Shown: positions 1 to 12,215, counted from the stretch's first letter. The stretch: 64,000 bases of DNA from Plotosus lineatus (GCA_024760905.1 CM045735.1:24568749-24632748); one strand, 5' to 3'. Notes: a model not told the origin generated them from the sequence alone. Numbers and translations are program-made.

Positions 1-98
1 TGGAATGGACCAGACAGGTACTTGTATATGAGCACAGTGGCACATAACAGGGTGTGTGTCTGTGTGTGTAAATAAATATACATATATAGATTTAGATA

Positions 99-844
99 CA
101 GTGGTACCTTACCTTACGAAAGTCCCAACAAACAAAAAATCCAGGTTACGAAACGAATTTACCTAAAATTTCCATATCTGGATACGAAACAAATTCACGT
201 TACAAAAGTGCCATCTCAAAAATTCAAACAATGCGTGAGTTGCTCTCCCATTGGCTATTTCCCAACATCCCACCCTGCTGACCTCCCATTGGCTATTTCC
301 CAACATCCCGCCCCGCTGGCCTACCATTGGCTAAGAAAGATGACGCAGCTCCCTCCCATTGGCTATTATGGAGCTGCATCTCCATAATACCTATGATGCT
401 TTTCGTGTAAAGGACAGAGTTACTGTTGTTTCGTGAGTTTTTCGAGTGTGCTCATTGCAACTTTATTTTTTGGCTCAGACTTTTAACCTTGCATCAACAT
501 ATTTGTAAGATTATAACTTTGTTAAGAAGACATGGTCAACACACGCACGCACGCGCACACACACACACACGAGCGTATGATTCCGGGTGCTACTGAAAAG
601 AAGTGTGATATCGCAAAGGAATATGGCCAAACCCGTCTACCATTGGTACGATACTGAAGCAGAAGGAGGCCTTAAAAGGTATACTTTTATAATTTTAAAA
701 GGGTTTAGGGGGTAGTATTGGGGGCCTTGGGATGAATGATGTGTTTTACACTTTTACATTTTTAAAATGCGGTTCAACTTACGAAAAATCCAGGTTACGA
801 AACCACTTCTGGAACGGATTAATTTCATAAGTAAAGTACCACTG
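99..844. mobile_element. pogo/Tigger deletion derivative
   Basis: Imperfect terminal inverted repeats starting CAGTGGTACCTTACC on the left and CAGTGGTACTTTACT on the reversed right, TA target on the left (97-98). Bases 590-690 match the transposase helix-turn-helix region of the full-length Tigger at 32504-35757, so this is an internally deleted member of that group. It contains a (CA)n run at 541-570. Confidence 0.75.
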
Positions 845-916
845 TGTGTGTGTGTGTGTATGTATGTATATATATATATATATATATATTTTATTATATA
901 CACACACACACACACC
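842..916. repeat. compound microsatellite (TG)n(TA)n(CA)n
   Basis: TG, then TA, then CA dinucleotides, a self-complementary tract at the right end of the pogo derivative. It replaces the expected TA target duplication. Confidence 0.9.
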
Positions 917-1049
917 AATGATGGTCCAGTGGTAAGGTGTTGGATTACTGAGTTAAAATCGAGAAAAAGGCGAATAAACGTAAAGTAAGGAGCATCTGTA
1001 CTGAGATATTCATATACTTAGAAAGATAATATAATGTGCTTTGAAATTA

Positions 1050-1190
1050 GATATAATTCATAATTCTAGCCTAAAGCTTTCAGTTAAATCACTCTGTCAT
1101 TAATTAGGAAATGTTACTTTTGAGAAAATAGCAATTACAGTTACAGAACAAGTTTCTGAATGTCCACATTTGAATCTGGTCTTAACCAAT
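1050..1190 (+). repeat. interspersed repeat, first copy of 30540-30720
   Basis: Shares ordered blocks (aggaaat..tacttttgaga, agcaatt, gttacagaac, tgtccacatttgaa) with the reverse complement of 30540-30720. Two copies 29 kb apart indicate a dispersed repeat of unknown type. Confidence 0.55.
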
Positions 1191-1439
1191 CAACCCTTTT
1201 TTAATCAAGCATTTTGGCATGGATAAATTGTGGTTTTGGATATTTGATAATGAGTGATAATATAATATAGAATTTACTGTATAGTGCTGAAATTGAGACT
1301 ATTCTTGCAAACAGGGGTTTGCACTCACTATCAAACGTGCACAATGCGTTATTTCACAATGGTTTTCCTGACACTCTGACTATTTACAGTTCAGCAGAAT
1401 GACAGACTAGGGGAAGAAACTCTGGCTCTTTTTCAGGTT

Positions 1440-2050
1440 GTCTTGGCACACAGTGCTTTTTAATGATTTCCAAAGGGCAACTAATAGTTTTCCCTTTTCA
1501 TGATCCTGGACCAGTACAAATCCTGGATCGAGCAGGTCAGCCCAATGATTCTCTCTGCAGACTTAATTATTTGCAGTCTGATCCTGTCCTGTTTATTGGC
1601 CAATCCAATCGTAAGGGTATTGGTGTTAAGGGGGGCTTCTCCTGAAGTCCACTGTCATCTTCAGTCTTGAGCAGGTTCAGCTACAGGTGGTTCTGGTGAC
1701 ACCAGTGTTTCAGCTGTTCCTCCTTGCATTTGTAAGTGGACTCGTCACTGTCCTTGACCAATGTGTCATCCACAAAGTTCAGGACATTCACAGAGAGATC
1801 TAATGACGTACAGTCATTCATGTAGGGAGAAAACCACAGATGGACTGGGGGCAGTATGGGAACCTCTTTTAGCATCCGGATCATCAGCAATGGAACGGGT
1901 GCTAGTTGTTATACTCTCCAGCTTAACCTGCTGCCGCCTGTCAAATAGGAAGCTGATGATCTACTGGCAGGTACGGTAAGCTGAGAGAGCTTCCATTGGA
2001 GGATTTCAGGGATGGTGTTGAACTCTGAATTGAAATCCACAGACAGGATT
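1440..2050 (-). mobile_element. LINE reverse-transcriptase remnant (CR1/Rex1-like)
   Basis: Minus-strand reading with frameshifts gives NFVDDT (FADDT motif of the RT catalytic site), EQLKHWCHQNHL, then a DFRR..PLTPI segment typical of this RT type in fish. Heavily decayed. Clade is tentative. Confidence 0.55.
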
Positions 2051-2980
2051 CTTGCATATTCAATTCAGTTTTATTTGTATAGTGCTTTACAATTGACGTT
2101 GTTGCAAAAAAGCTTTACACAGTAAAAGTAGGAGTTAAACATTTTCTACAACCCGTATGAGAAGGCCTGGGGAAACAGTGGCAGGGAAAAACTCCCACAG
2201 TTGACACAAGGAAGAAACCTTGAGAGGAACCTGGCCCAAAAGAGAACCCAACCCTATTCTCATTTGGCTGAAATCATAAAATACAAACAATGTAAGTGGA
2301 ACCTCACAAAAGTCCAAAATGTAGTACGATTGCCTATACCACAACTGTTGGTTGTAAATAATAGTTGGAAAAGAGTTTATATCAGCAGCAGTGAAAAGTC
2401 ATCTTCACAGTCTGAGTGCACATCAAAATCCATGTAGATCTTCATCAGCAGGAGTGAGGAGCTTCAAAGAAGAGAACTCCAGCCAGACCACAGGCCTCGG
2501 AAGGCAGAAGGATCATGATCGGCGGCATCCCAGAAGCAGCATGCTTACCTCAGCAAAAACACAGATAGCGAGCGAAGTATACTCGTAATATTTAGTACAC
2601 ACGCAAATAGAAGAATTTATTGCTGAGGGCAAGCAGGGACTCTGGCATGACTGGCTATAGTAACATAACTAAAAGAGAGGAGCAGAAGGAAGGCAGACAT
2701 GAGGGCACCCTGTGACATTGGCAATCAGCAACTCCAGTGTCAACGGACCGGGTGAGCATATAGAGTGGGGGAGCAACAGCATCCCAACATGATACTTTAC
2801 AAGAACTCTCTATGCCTGAGATCCCCAGATATGCTCCTTGACCTATTTACAAAATGTACCATCAAACAAGTTTTCAGCCTCGTATTAAAAACAGAGACTG
2901 TGTCTGAGTCTGGAAGGTCATTCCATAACTGTGGGGCTTTGACAGAGAAAGCTCTGCCCCCTGCACCCTTTAATGTAAGG

Positions 2981-3185
2981 CAATGTTTCCCAACCTTTTT
3001 GGGCCAAGGCACACCTTTTACATTAGAAAAATCATGAGGCACACCACGGAACAAAAATGATACTGCCCTCTAGCAGAACAGCACTGTTACTACACGCTAA
3101 GTGAAATTGGTTAATCTTCTGCGGCACACCTGATGATTTCTTACGGCACACTAATGTGCCGCGGAACAGGGGTTGGGAAACACTG
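2981..3185. mobile_element. hAT-type MITE
   Basis: Terminal inverted repeat CAATGTTTCCCAACC on the left and CAGTGTTTCCCAACC on the reversed right. Perfect 8-bp target duplication ATGTAAGG at 2973-2980 and 3186-3193. No coding capacity. The duplication length and the TIR type indicate hAT transposition. Confidence 0.9.
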
Positions 3186-3438
3186 ATGTAAGGGACTGTG
3201 CTGGATCATAAATGACAATAAGTTCACTAAGAGAATGTGGTGCAAGACCATTGAGTGCTTTATAGGTTAAAAGTAGTATTTTATATTCAATTCAAAACTT
3301 AACTGGGAGCCAGTGCAGTGCAAATAAGATAGGGGAGATATGCTTGTGTCTTCTGGTTCCAGCAAGTATGCACCTATTAGAACATCCAGACAGTAACGCA
3401 TTACAAAAATCTAATCTTGAAGTATTTTTCTGCATATA

Positions 3439-4600
3439 CAGTTGGCCCTCTATTTACAAAATTAATCTGTTCCAGAGCCTTTTTCGTAGCTTGGAGTTTT
3501 CGCAAGTAGAGACACGTTAAACATGTAAAATGCGTAATTCGTTCCAAGGTTCCCATGACTACACCATAAACCCTTTAAAAATTATAAAAGTACACCAATT
3601 TTGTATGAAATGTGTTAAAAGTAAAAGGAAATGATTTATTAAACCATTTAAACATTTTATTAACATTTATTAATTAAACCATTATTAAACATTTTTTATT
3701 AACACACACACAACACTGTTTCTCTCTCTATCTCTCTCTCACACACACACACAAACATTTGTGGCACGCTCCGCCCACACGCAGAACGCCGGAGCATTTT
3801 AAGACGGGAAATTCAAAGCGCACTCCCTGCTTGATAGATCGGAGGTGTGGATGAGCCACGTTTTGCTCACATTCGATGGCATGCGCCACATTTATTAAAC
3901 ATTTACTGAATTAAACAACTTAAAAAAAAAAAAAAAAGAAAAATAAGCTGCAGTACACTCTCGGAAGAGAGTAAAGAATGCCTCCTTTGATCTCTGACTG
4001 ACTCTGTATAGTCTCTCTCTTGCTCTCTCTTTCTCGCTCACACACACACACACACACAAATACACACTGACTCGGTCTCTCTTCCTCTCACACACACACG
4101 CAAAACTCTGTCTCTCTGATGTGTTTTGCCAAATGTGGGCACTGCCCACAGGCAACGCGCAGCTGATGGACCAATTCCATTTAAATGTTTAAATGGTTTA
4201 ATAAATGTTAAATAGATGTTCCGTCACTGTATTTCCGCTTTAAGGTCTCCTTCTGCTTCATTATTGTCCCGATTGCAAAGGGGTTTCGGTGATAATGAAA
4301 TATAACGCTGCAATGATCTCAAAACAAGCCAACTGTCCTGTTCAACTCTCCGCGTGTGACAAACAGGAAGTATGGTTACAGGTCAGCTCCCTCCTGGCCC
4401 GGGGTGGGATGTTGGGAGACAGCCAATGAGAGAGCAACTCGTGCATCGTGTGAAATTTTGATTGGCGCATTTGAATGGCGCGTTTGGCTCTTTTCGTAAG
4501 AGGAGGTTGTTTCGTATACAGAGGACGAAAACTTAGGAAAATGTTTATCGTAACCTGGAGTTTTCGTACCCAGATTGTTTCGTAAGTAGAGGGCCGACTG
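3439..4600. mobile_element. pogo/Tigger deletion derivative
   Basis: TIRs CAGTTGGCCCTCTATTTAC and reversed CAGTCGGCCCTCTACTTAC with TA duplications at 3437-3438 and 4601-4602. Around 4230-4320 it keeps sequence matching the Tigger transposase N-terminus. Contains (CT)n and (CA)n tracts. Inserted in the L2-like LINE. Confidence 0.85.
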
Positions 4601-5869
4601 TAGTGGCAACATATTTCTTATTTTCACAAAATTCCCGAGATGAAAGAAGACCACCCAAGTAATATTATCGACATGAGCTTCAAATGAAAGATCGGAGTCA
4701 ATAATCACTCCAAGGTTCTCCACTGCTAAACATTATGAAACAGAAACCTTATTTCTAGCTGCCTTTGATCCATGTACAAGTTCTTCTGTCTTATCTGGGT
4801 TTAATAAGAGGAAGTTAACAAGCATCCAGTGTCTAATGTCCTTTACACATTTCTCAACTTTAAGTTAATGTCCGTCAGCTGGCTTTTCTGAAATAACGCT
4901 GTATCATCAGCATAAAAATGAATGATATTTTCCAAATGGAGCATGTATAGAGAGAGAAAAACGCAGCAGGCCTAGTGCAGAACCTTGTGGAACACCAAAC
5001 TTAACATAAGAACATACAGAGAACTCACCATCACATCTACAAACTGATAATGGTCAAATAAGATTTAAACTAGGAGAGGGCTGTTCCCTTAACTCCTACA
5101 TTTTCTATCATCGATACTATTGATCAGAGGCCACCAGTAGGTCATTTATCACAGTAATGAGTGCTGTGTGTGTGTTATGATGCTTCCTAAATCCTGACTG
5201 TTTTAAAAAAAAATGTATGTTATTCTGTATCAAGCACACTGATTGATGATTTTGATTAGGAAATTATTGAGATTTGTTCTCGCTTTTGAATGGGACTAAA
5301 ACACGCTCGTTCCGGATCTTATAGCAATATGTTAGTTACTGTTTTAGTTATTGACACATTTGTGTAAGCTTAAGGAATCCATTTTTTGCCCGAAGAAAAA
5401 GTTCATAAAGTCGTCACTGCTATAAGTTGGTGTACATATTTTATTTATGGTCTTATTCTTAGTTAATATTGTTGCAGAATTAACTAAGTATTGTGGATTA
5501 ATTGTCAATAATAATTGATAAATTATAAATTGTCAATAATAATTGATAAATTAAAAGTGTCAATTAAGGAGACTCTCTTTCTATTCTAGTTGGAAAACCA
5601 GTAATGTAGTTTGATGCCATTTTCGTTCTAGTTTGCAGATGTTCTGTTTTAGTGTGCGTGTTTCATTATGCCAAGGGGCTAATTTTTTCTCTCTGCTTGG
5701 TTTTCTTTGAAGAGAAGCTACATCATCTGATGTATGGTACAAGTTTGACTCGAAGCGCTCGGTGGCTTGATCGAGCTCTATGGGGTCTGATGGTGATCCA
5801 ATCATAGTTGATAATTCTGGAAGATTATTAATGAAACTCTGGGCAGTAGTTGATATAGTGGTGGCTGTC

Positions 5870-7225
5870 CATCGGATCTGATAATGATGTTTGCATTCTG
5901 CAGCTCATCAATGCATGCAAAGGTGGCTCTGCAGTCCTAGGCTGGAGGCACAGAGTCTTGAACAGTGGGGGCACTGGAAGTCCGTTCGAGTAATTACTGC
6001 TGATGCAGTTCTGTGCCGCTTTTTTCCGGCAGCAGTGAGCTTCTGGCACCATGCTTCTTCAAAGTTGGCAGCTGCTTTGTGGATTGAGGCTCCCTATTCT
6101 GGTCTGTCCATAGCACGCTCCTCCAGTTCCTTCGGCTTGATGTGACACCACGAGACGTTTGCTTTCAGTGTCTTTGTATCGCAGCTTTGGGCGGCCTTGG
6201 TTTCTTTTGCCGAGCTGGAGCTCACTGTACATCAGGTGTCTTGGCATCCTGAACTCCTCCATTTGAATGGCATGCCCCACCCATCGAAGTTGAGCCTTGA
6301 GAAGCAGAGACTCATTGCTGGTGGAGTTGGCATGCTCTAGGTCCAGGACCTCCAAGTTGGTGATGTGGTCCTGCCAGCTGATTCTGAAGATTGAACAATG
6401 CTCACATGTGGTAGTGTTCCAGCATTTTGACATGTCTGCGATAGAGTGTCCATGTTTCGTAACTGTAGAGAAGGGAGGGGATAACCACAGCATTGTAGAC
6501 CTTAGTTTTGTTGATAGCTGGATACTCTGTTGGTTGAGCACTCGGGTTCAGAGTCTGCCCAGCGCCTGGCTAGCCTTGCCGATCCTAGAAGTGATTTCTT
6601 TGTCCAGGGAGCCATCACAGGAATGGTGCTTCCCAGGTACTTGAAATGCTCGACATTGGCAAATGGTGTGTCATCGATGACAATACTGGGTGCGGGAGGG
6701 TGGGTGTTTGGTGCAAGTTGGTGAAGCACCTCTGTCTTGCCGAGACTGATGGTCAAGCTGAAGAGTTTTGAGGCCTCAGAGAAGCGGTCCAGCATCACCT
6801 GCAGGTCAAATTCTATGTGGGCCACAAGGGTGCAGTCATCAAAAAAGAGGACTTCTTGAAGGAGGGTTTGCAGGCTCTTTGTCTTGGCAGTGAGATGACG
6901 CAGGTTGAATAGGGAGCCATCCAAACGGTAGCAAATATAGACCCCTTTCTCCAGGTCTCGCACGGCATGGGACAGCATGCAGGTGAAGAACACGTTAAAC
7001 AGGACTGGAGCTAGGACACAATCCTGCGTCCCACCGTAGTTGATTGCGAAGGCTCCCATCACATTCCCGCTTGAGAGGACCTGGCCAATAATGACATCGA
7101 AAAAGCCTGATCATTGATACAAACTTTGGCGGCTATCTGATGGGTTCTAGGACTGTCCAGGGGGCCTCTCTATTGATCGTATCAAATGCCTTGGTCAGAT
7201 TTTGTTCAATGCACTTCTCTTGGAG
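5870..7225 (-). mobile_element. LINE RT fragment, second family
   Basis: Minus-strand frames read GGTQDCVLAPVLFNVFF, then FFDDCTL (RT catalytic block with FADD altered to FFDD), [34 protein letters not shown] and LRWVGHAIQMEE..MPRHLMYSEL. These are the RT and thumb of a non-LTR element different from the RTE-like one. Several frameshifts. It abuts another LINE at about 7225-7245. Confidence 0.7.
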
Positions 7226-7845
7226 TTGTCTCATGGCAAAGATCATATCAACATCCTCAAAGCAAACACTGCATCTGTGGTGCTCTTTTTTGGCATGAAA
7301 CCAAACTGTTGTTCACAAATGCTGACCTCTGCCCTTAGGCTAGCTTCAACTATTCTTTCCCATAACTTCATCGTATGGCTCATCAACTTTATCCCTCTGT
7401 AGTTGCCACAACTCTGCACGTCTCCCTTGTTCTTAAAAATGGGCACCATCACACTTCTCCTCCAATCCTCTGCCATCCACTCACTCTCTAAAACCTTGTT
7501 GAATGTTCTTGTCAGGAAATCTACTGCTACCTCTCCTAGACACTTTCTTACCTCCACCGGTATGTCATCAGGGCCAACTGCCTTTCCACTCTTCATCCTC
7601 TTCAATGCCTCCTCACTTCACCCTTACTAATCTTTGCTACTTTCTGGTCCTCAACGGTCACCTCTTCTCTTTTCTCTCGCTCTCATTTTCCTCATTCATC
7701 AGCTCTTCAAAGTACTCTTTCCATCTTCCTGGCACAGTTCTGTCATCAGTCAATACATTTCCGTCTCTGTCCTTAATCACTCTAACTTGCTGCAAGTCCT
7801 TCCTATCTCTATTTCTCTGCTGTGCCAACCTGTATAAATCACGTG
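7226..7845 (-). mobile_element. RTE-like LINE RT fragment
   Basis: Minus-strand reading: [71 protein letters not shown] and QQFGFMPKKSTTDAVFALR. Same family as the nearly complete copy at 59098-62215, truncated at both ends. This is the RT finger and palm region upstream of the FADD motif. Confidence 0.85.
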
Positions 7846-8545
7846 CCGGTTGCTCGGCAGTCAGCGAATACTCATACCGTGGGTGCAAAACCGCGAATAG
7901 TCAAGGGCATACTGTATACAGAAAGCCCCTGTTATTCACAGGGACAAACTCCCCCAATCCCAGAATTTCAAGAATGATGCAGTTTTAAAACCCTATGTAT
8001 GATATTACATGACTAAAATATGCTTCTTAAACATTCTACAGTCTGACTCATTAATACAGTAATAATGGAGTAAAATATAGTAATATTTAAGTAAAAACCC
8101 GTACTGTTATGAATAAATAAAGCGCTTTGACTCCTTACCAGAAGCTAGAGAAGATGCAGGACGTTTGAGTGGCATCATAGGGCTTAAATAATTCTTTAAA
8201 ACACTAAAAAAAAACCTTAAATGCACAATTCAAGCAACCACGTAGTTAACATGGGCACGAAGGACACAAAAAGAGGCGTACACATCATCTGCAACCAATC
8301 AGCATGAGGGAGAAACAAAAGCTCTCAGCCACTGGCTAAATTTGAGTCATGTGCTAGTAATGCCGTGATGATGCATATGTTTAATTTGACGGAATTGCTA
8401 CTAATTCAATGGTTCTCAAATAGTGGGGCACGGTTATATGATTATAATAACATACACAATATTATATACATATATAAAATAAATATAATCCATTTTTTTT
8501 GAAAACCAACATATAATCGAGAACGACAATAAACGGCTTAAGTCG
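7846..8545. mobile_element. fragments of the CAGTAGGCCC pogo-like MITE family
   Basis: 7846-7916 matches the right end of the element at 8553-9589 (cggcagtcagcgaatact, ending ggcatactg). 7917-8545 resembles a second, diverged copy with its left end at 7920. Boundaries are approximate. Confidence 0.5.
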
Positions 8546-8552
8546 GGGTATA

Positions 8553-8927
8553 CAGTAGGCCCTCGTTATTCGCGGGGGTTTGGTTCCGACACCTCCCGCA
8601 AATGAAGATAATCAGCAAGTTCTGTAGCCGGAAGTAAAACCCCATGTATCATATTACATGCGCGAATGATTAACAGGAAGTAAAATACTATGTATCTATT
8701 ATATGCACTAAAATATGCTTCTTAAACACATTCTATAGACAGTCTTACTCATTAATACAGTATTCATGTAGTAATGATTAAGAAAAACTTAATTTTGTAC
8801 TGTGATTTTATTGATAAAATATAAACATTATACAGTATATATGTGTATGTATATATGTGTGTGTATATATGTGTATATATATATATATGTGTGTGTATAT
8901 ATATATGTGTATGTATATATGTATGTG

Positions 8928-8974
<47 letters not shown>

Positions 8975-9168
8975 CTGTGTGTGTAATTCAGGTGTGTGAC
9001 ACTGAGCAGCTTAGTCGCGTTTCTCAGCTGAAGTGGAGAGAACAGTTTGTTAGAGGCACAGCCGCCAGAATCAAAGTCCTCCAAAAACACAGACCAAAAC
9101 AAAAAGGACATAAAAGAACAAGAAATGTAATAAATTGGATAAACATGCTACACCACAGTACATAAAAT

Positions 9169-9200
<32 letters not shown>

Positions 9201-9589
9201 TTCTAAACATTAACTTACGCACTGTACTGGAATAATAATTGAAAAAGACTTTAATACTAGAGTGTTATCCAACAATTCAGATGATTATTCCTCTTCAGAG
9301 GAAACTGTTATTTCTTCAGAAGAGACATCAAACGTCATTACCTTTTTCTGGCGCTTAGCCGATGTTTGAGTGGCATCATAGAGCTTAACTGGTAATTAAA
9401 ACACTAAAAAAGGGTCATTGACATCTTGTGCGCAAAACTTGAGGAAAAATGGGCGTATACATCAGCTCAACCAATCAGCAGGTAGGAGGACAGACACTGG
9501 CTGAATTTGAATCATGTGACAGTTGCTCGGCAATCCGCGAAAATGAGCATGCACGAGTGCAAAACCGTGAATAGTCACAAGGCCTACTG
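8553..9589. mobile_element. pogo-like MITE, CAGTAGGCCC family
   Basis: TIR CAGTAGGCCCTCGTTATTC on the left and CAGTAGGCCTTGTGACTATT on the reversed right, TA duplications at 8551-8552 and 9590-9591. Internal (TG/TA)n at 8838-8971 and (CA)n at 9169-9195. No intact frame. Related copy at 50676-53877. Confidence 0.8.
8838..8971. repeat. compound TG/TA microsatellite
   Basis: Alternating GTGTGTATATATGT units ending in a pure (TA)n run of about 18 units. Produces spurious Tyr-Ile reading frames on both strands. Confidence 0.95.
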
Positions 9590-9879
9590 TATATGTAATG
9601 GCAGTCAGACATCACTAACCTGGTAAATCATAGTATTTGGTAGAAATTATATTTCTATATAACAAATAATTTACTCGCAGTAATGACATGAAATGCTGCA
9701 AATTCTGTGTAACTGAAACACTAGTTGAAAGGAGAGTTCAAAATTATAACAGTGTGGAGTTCAATTAGTGAGGTCATTGATTCTTTGAAAAACGGGTACC
9801 AATTATCGCAATTATTTAAGGAAGGAAGGCAGTAAATGTTATACTACATGTTGGTTATAGAGCATTTCTTTTTGAGATT

Positions 9880-10870
9880 GTGAGGAAAATGGGTCGTTCT
9901 AGACATTGTTCAGAAGAACAGTGTACCTTGATATAAAAATTGATTTGGATGGGCAAAACGTTTAAAGTGAAGAAAATGATAGTCTGCTTAGGTAAAATGG
10001 TCACAAATGCTTTTAAATGGCAAGCAAAACCTGAAAGACATGTAAGAAAGTGAAAAAAACCCCACCCCATTCGAATGGCTCGAAGAAGAGCCAAAATGGC
10101 AGCGACTCGGCCAACACTCAGCTCCAGGAAGACCAAAGAAGGTCTAAAGTTACGTGTGAGTCCTGTTACAATTACAAGATGTGGAGCCAAGTTATTGACA
10201 GGAAGCCCGTGCAAAGTCCCACTGTTGAATAAACGACATGCTGAAGAAGTTATAATTTGCCAAAGAACACATTGACTGGCATAAACCGAAATGGGGCAAC
10301 GTTTGTGGACTAATGAAAGTAAGATTGTTCATTTTGGACTGATTGGCTCCCAAGACGACCCCCAAACATTAAATTCAAACCACATTTCACTGTGAAGCCA
10401 GCGAAGCGTGCTGGGGTAGGTATCATGTTATGGGAATGTTTCTGATACAATGGTGTCGGGCCTATTTATCGATCATGATTCAGTTTGAATATGTCAGAAC
10501 AGTTGAAGAGGAAACGCCCTTGAAATGGGTGTTTCAACAAGACAATGACCCCAAACACACCAGTCAATGGGCAAGATCAGTAGTTCCACACCAATAAGAT
10601 TGATGTTATGGAGCGGCTGGCCTGATTCCCGGACCTTAACTCAATAGAAACCTTGTGGAATAAAATAAAAACGCAGCTTCTGAGGTAGAAGCATGTAGTA
10701 CGGAAGAACTGTGGATTGTAGTCCAGTCATCCTGGGCTGGAAAACCTGTTCACAGGTGCCAGAAGTTAGTTGACTCCAAGCAACACTGATTTCTGGCAGT
10801 CCTCAGAAACATTGGTTAGACAAATATTAGTTCAGTAATTCTAAGGAAAACAAAATCTTAAACCATTTTT
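9880..10870 (+). mobile_element. Tc1-like transposon relic
   Basis: Plus-strand frames with many shifts: TRPTLSSRKTKEGLKLRVSP near 10105-10165, a LWTNESKI-like motif near 10300, QQDNDPKHT (second catalytic Asp block) at about 10534-10560, and a PDLNSIETLWNKIKTQL block (third catalytic acidic residue, DxE) at about 10629-10680. A decayed Tc1/mariner transposase of a family other than the two copies listed below. Confidence 0.7.
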
Positions 10871-11443
10871 CAACTTCATACACTGAATGTTTGAGTTTGT
10901 AAAGAGTACACTACAAAATTTAACAGTCTAATATTCACTTTTCCTTAATTTCTTTCAAGGAATAACAAATTTGATAGATTGTTCATGTTTTGATTTGGAA
11001 TAGAATGTGTAGTATTTCCAATTTTATGGATGAAAATTAAAGCTATTTTAAGAATTTTGAGCTTTTTTCACTTTTTTTAAACACACTGCTATTATTTTGA
11101 ACACATCTATGTACAGTTGTACCTACCACAAACAGTGATTGATCAGGTTGGTGATGTCTTGATGACGCCAGGAACATCAAGGTCTGTAGAGGCTGCTACT
11201 GGAAACTTCCACAAACTCAGTTCTTAGAGGATATGTGGAACAGTAATTTCATGAATACCAAATTTGTGGACATGCACCAACAAATGCTTTACAAATAACT
11301 TTGGCTGTACCCAGCTTGAGAAAGACTAATAATTTTAAAATTAAAGGTAAATTAGTGATCACTTAAAACAAATGACCTTTATATTACAAACTGCACATCT
11401 GAAGGTCTCTGTTGTAAAATCAGTCCAATTCTGTCTCATTCAG

Positions 11444-11723
11444 TGTACTGATGACTGGATCCTACAATAACTTCTTCCGCATGTTTGATCGGAACACCAA
11501 ACGTGATGTTACACTGGAGGCATCCAGGGAAAACAGCAAACCTCGAGCTATCCTCAAGCCACGTAAAGTGTGTGTGGGCGGTAAGCGGCGCAAAGATGAG
11601 ATCTGTGTGGACAGTCTGGACTTCAGCAAGAAGATTCTTCACACTGCCTGGCACCCATCAGAGAACATTATTGCTGTGACTGCCACCAACAACCTCTATA
11701 TTTTTCAGGATAGAGTCAACTAG
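11444..11723 (+). CDS. ppp2r2b: PPP2R2B, PP2A regulatory subunit B55 beta, last coding exon
   Basis: C-terminal exon of the beta B55 subunit, a seven-bladed WD40 propeller that targets protein phosphatase 2A to substrates. Acceptor ...CTCATTCAG ends at 11443; the exon starts with the last base of a split codon, then [20 protein letters not shown]. Recognisable blocks: [52 protein letters not shown] and [11 protein letters not shown] before TAG. The [15 protein letters not shown] wording fits the beta paralogue rather than alpha (TVLKPRKVCASGKRK). No other ppp2r2b exon is visible in 1-11443, so the preceding intron exceeds 11.4 kb. PPP2R2B also neighbours TCERG1 in human, which supports the call. 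Three unusual residues (Cys, Thr and Arg for Ser, Ala and Lys) do not break the fold. Confidence 0.96.
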
Positions 11724-12215
11724 CACGTACCTCTCAGATTCTGGAAATAATCACATTTTGCAGCTTCTGACCCTTGACTCAAAAAAGAAAAAATGTCCGG
11801 TGGAGATTTTTTGTTGGGCAAATAGTATCCACAGCATTGAGTTGTATGCACTGTGGTTTTCATGTTTCCAGAATCCAGGCTGCTCCCTGCCATTTTTATT
11901 TTTCTCTTCCATACTGTTGTTGAACACAGACTGCAATAACATGACCTGCAAATAATCTGAAATGTTTTCACCCTCTGCCTCAGGTGTCCGACGGATTTAC
12001 AAGAGGCAGATATGGTTTAATGTTACTACTAGGCTGCTGTTCTCTTTAAAACATATACTCACCATTTGACTCCATGTAGGAAGCTGCATAATTTTGACAC
12101 AGGCTTTCAGTTTGATAAATGCAGCATCATGCTGGTGTAAGAAAAAAAAAATCTATGTAGCAATTTGCTGCTTTTGTTCTAATTTTCTAAATAAACTTAT
12201 AAAATTCAAGTGGCA
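11724..12215 (+). other. ppp2r2b: ppp2r2b 3' UTR (approximate end)
   Basis: Non-repetitive AT-rich sequence after the ppp2r2b stop. AATAAA at 12190-12195 suggests cleavage near 12205-12220. Inferred from the hexamer and the position of the opposing gene. Confidence 0.55.
12190..12195 (+). terminator. ppp2r2b: candidate ppp2r2b poly(A) signal AATAAA
   Basis: Canonical AATAAA 467 bp past the stop, followed by a GT/T-rich stretch at 12206-12260 that could act as the downstream element. Confidence 0.55.

Larger units (their letters stand above)
2055..5860 (-). mobile_element. L2-like LINE remnant broken by two younger insertions
   Basis: Minus-strand pieces in the order expected of an L2-type element: linker between endonuclease and RT (5575-5860, ending AWHNETRTLKQ-like), ENLGVIIDSDLSFEAHVDNI (about 4670-4725), LDFCNALLSGCSNRC and HWLPVKF..LLLTYKALNGLAP (3194-3436), then a C-terminal APQLWNDLPDSDTVSVFNTR block (about 2880-2960) and a 3' UTR ending near 2060. 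It is interrupted by a hAT MITE (2981-3185) and a pogo derivative (3439-4600). Confidence 0.65.
1..11443 (+). other. ppp2r2b: ppp2r2b last intron (partial)
   Basis: Sequence upstream of the last ppp2r2b exon. No exon was found in it on either strand. It is mostly repeats, listed separately. About 9590-9880 and 10870-11440 show nothing recognisable. Confidence 0.75.

Noticed and set aside
8764..9165. Reading frames rich in Tyr/Ile/Val on both strands
   Set aside because: Produced by the TG/TA microsatellite.
1..11443. Search for further ppp2r2b exons and for GPR151 between the genes
   Set aside because: No WD40-type coding block with splice sites was found, and no receptor-like frame with membrane segments exists between the genes.
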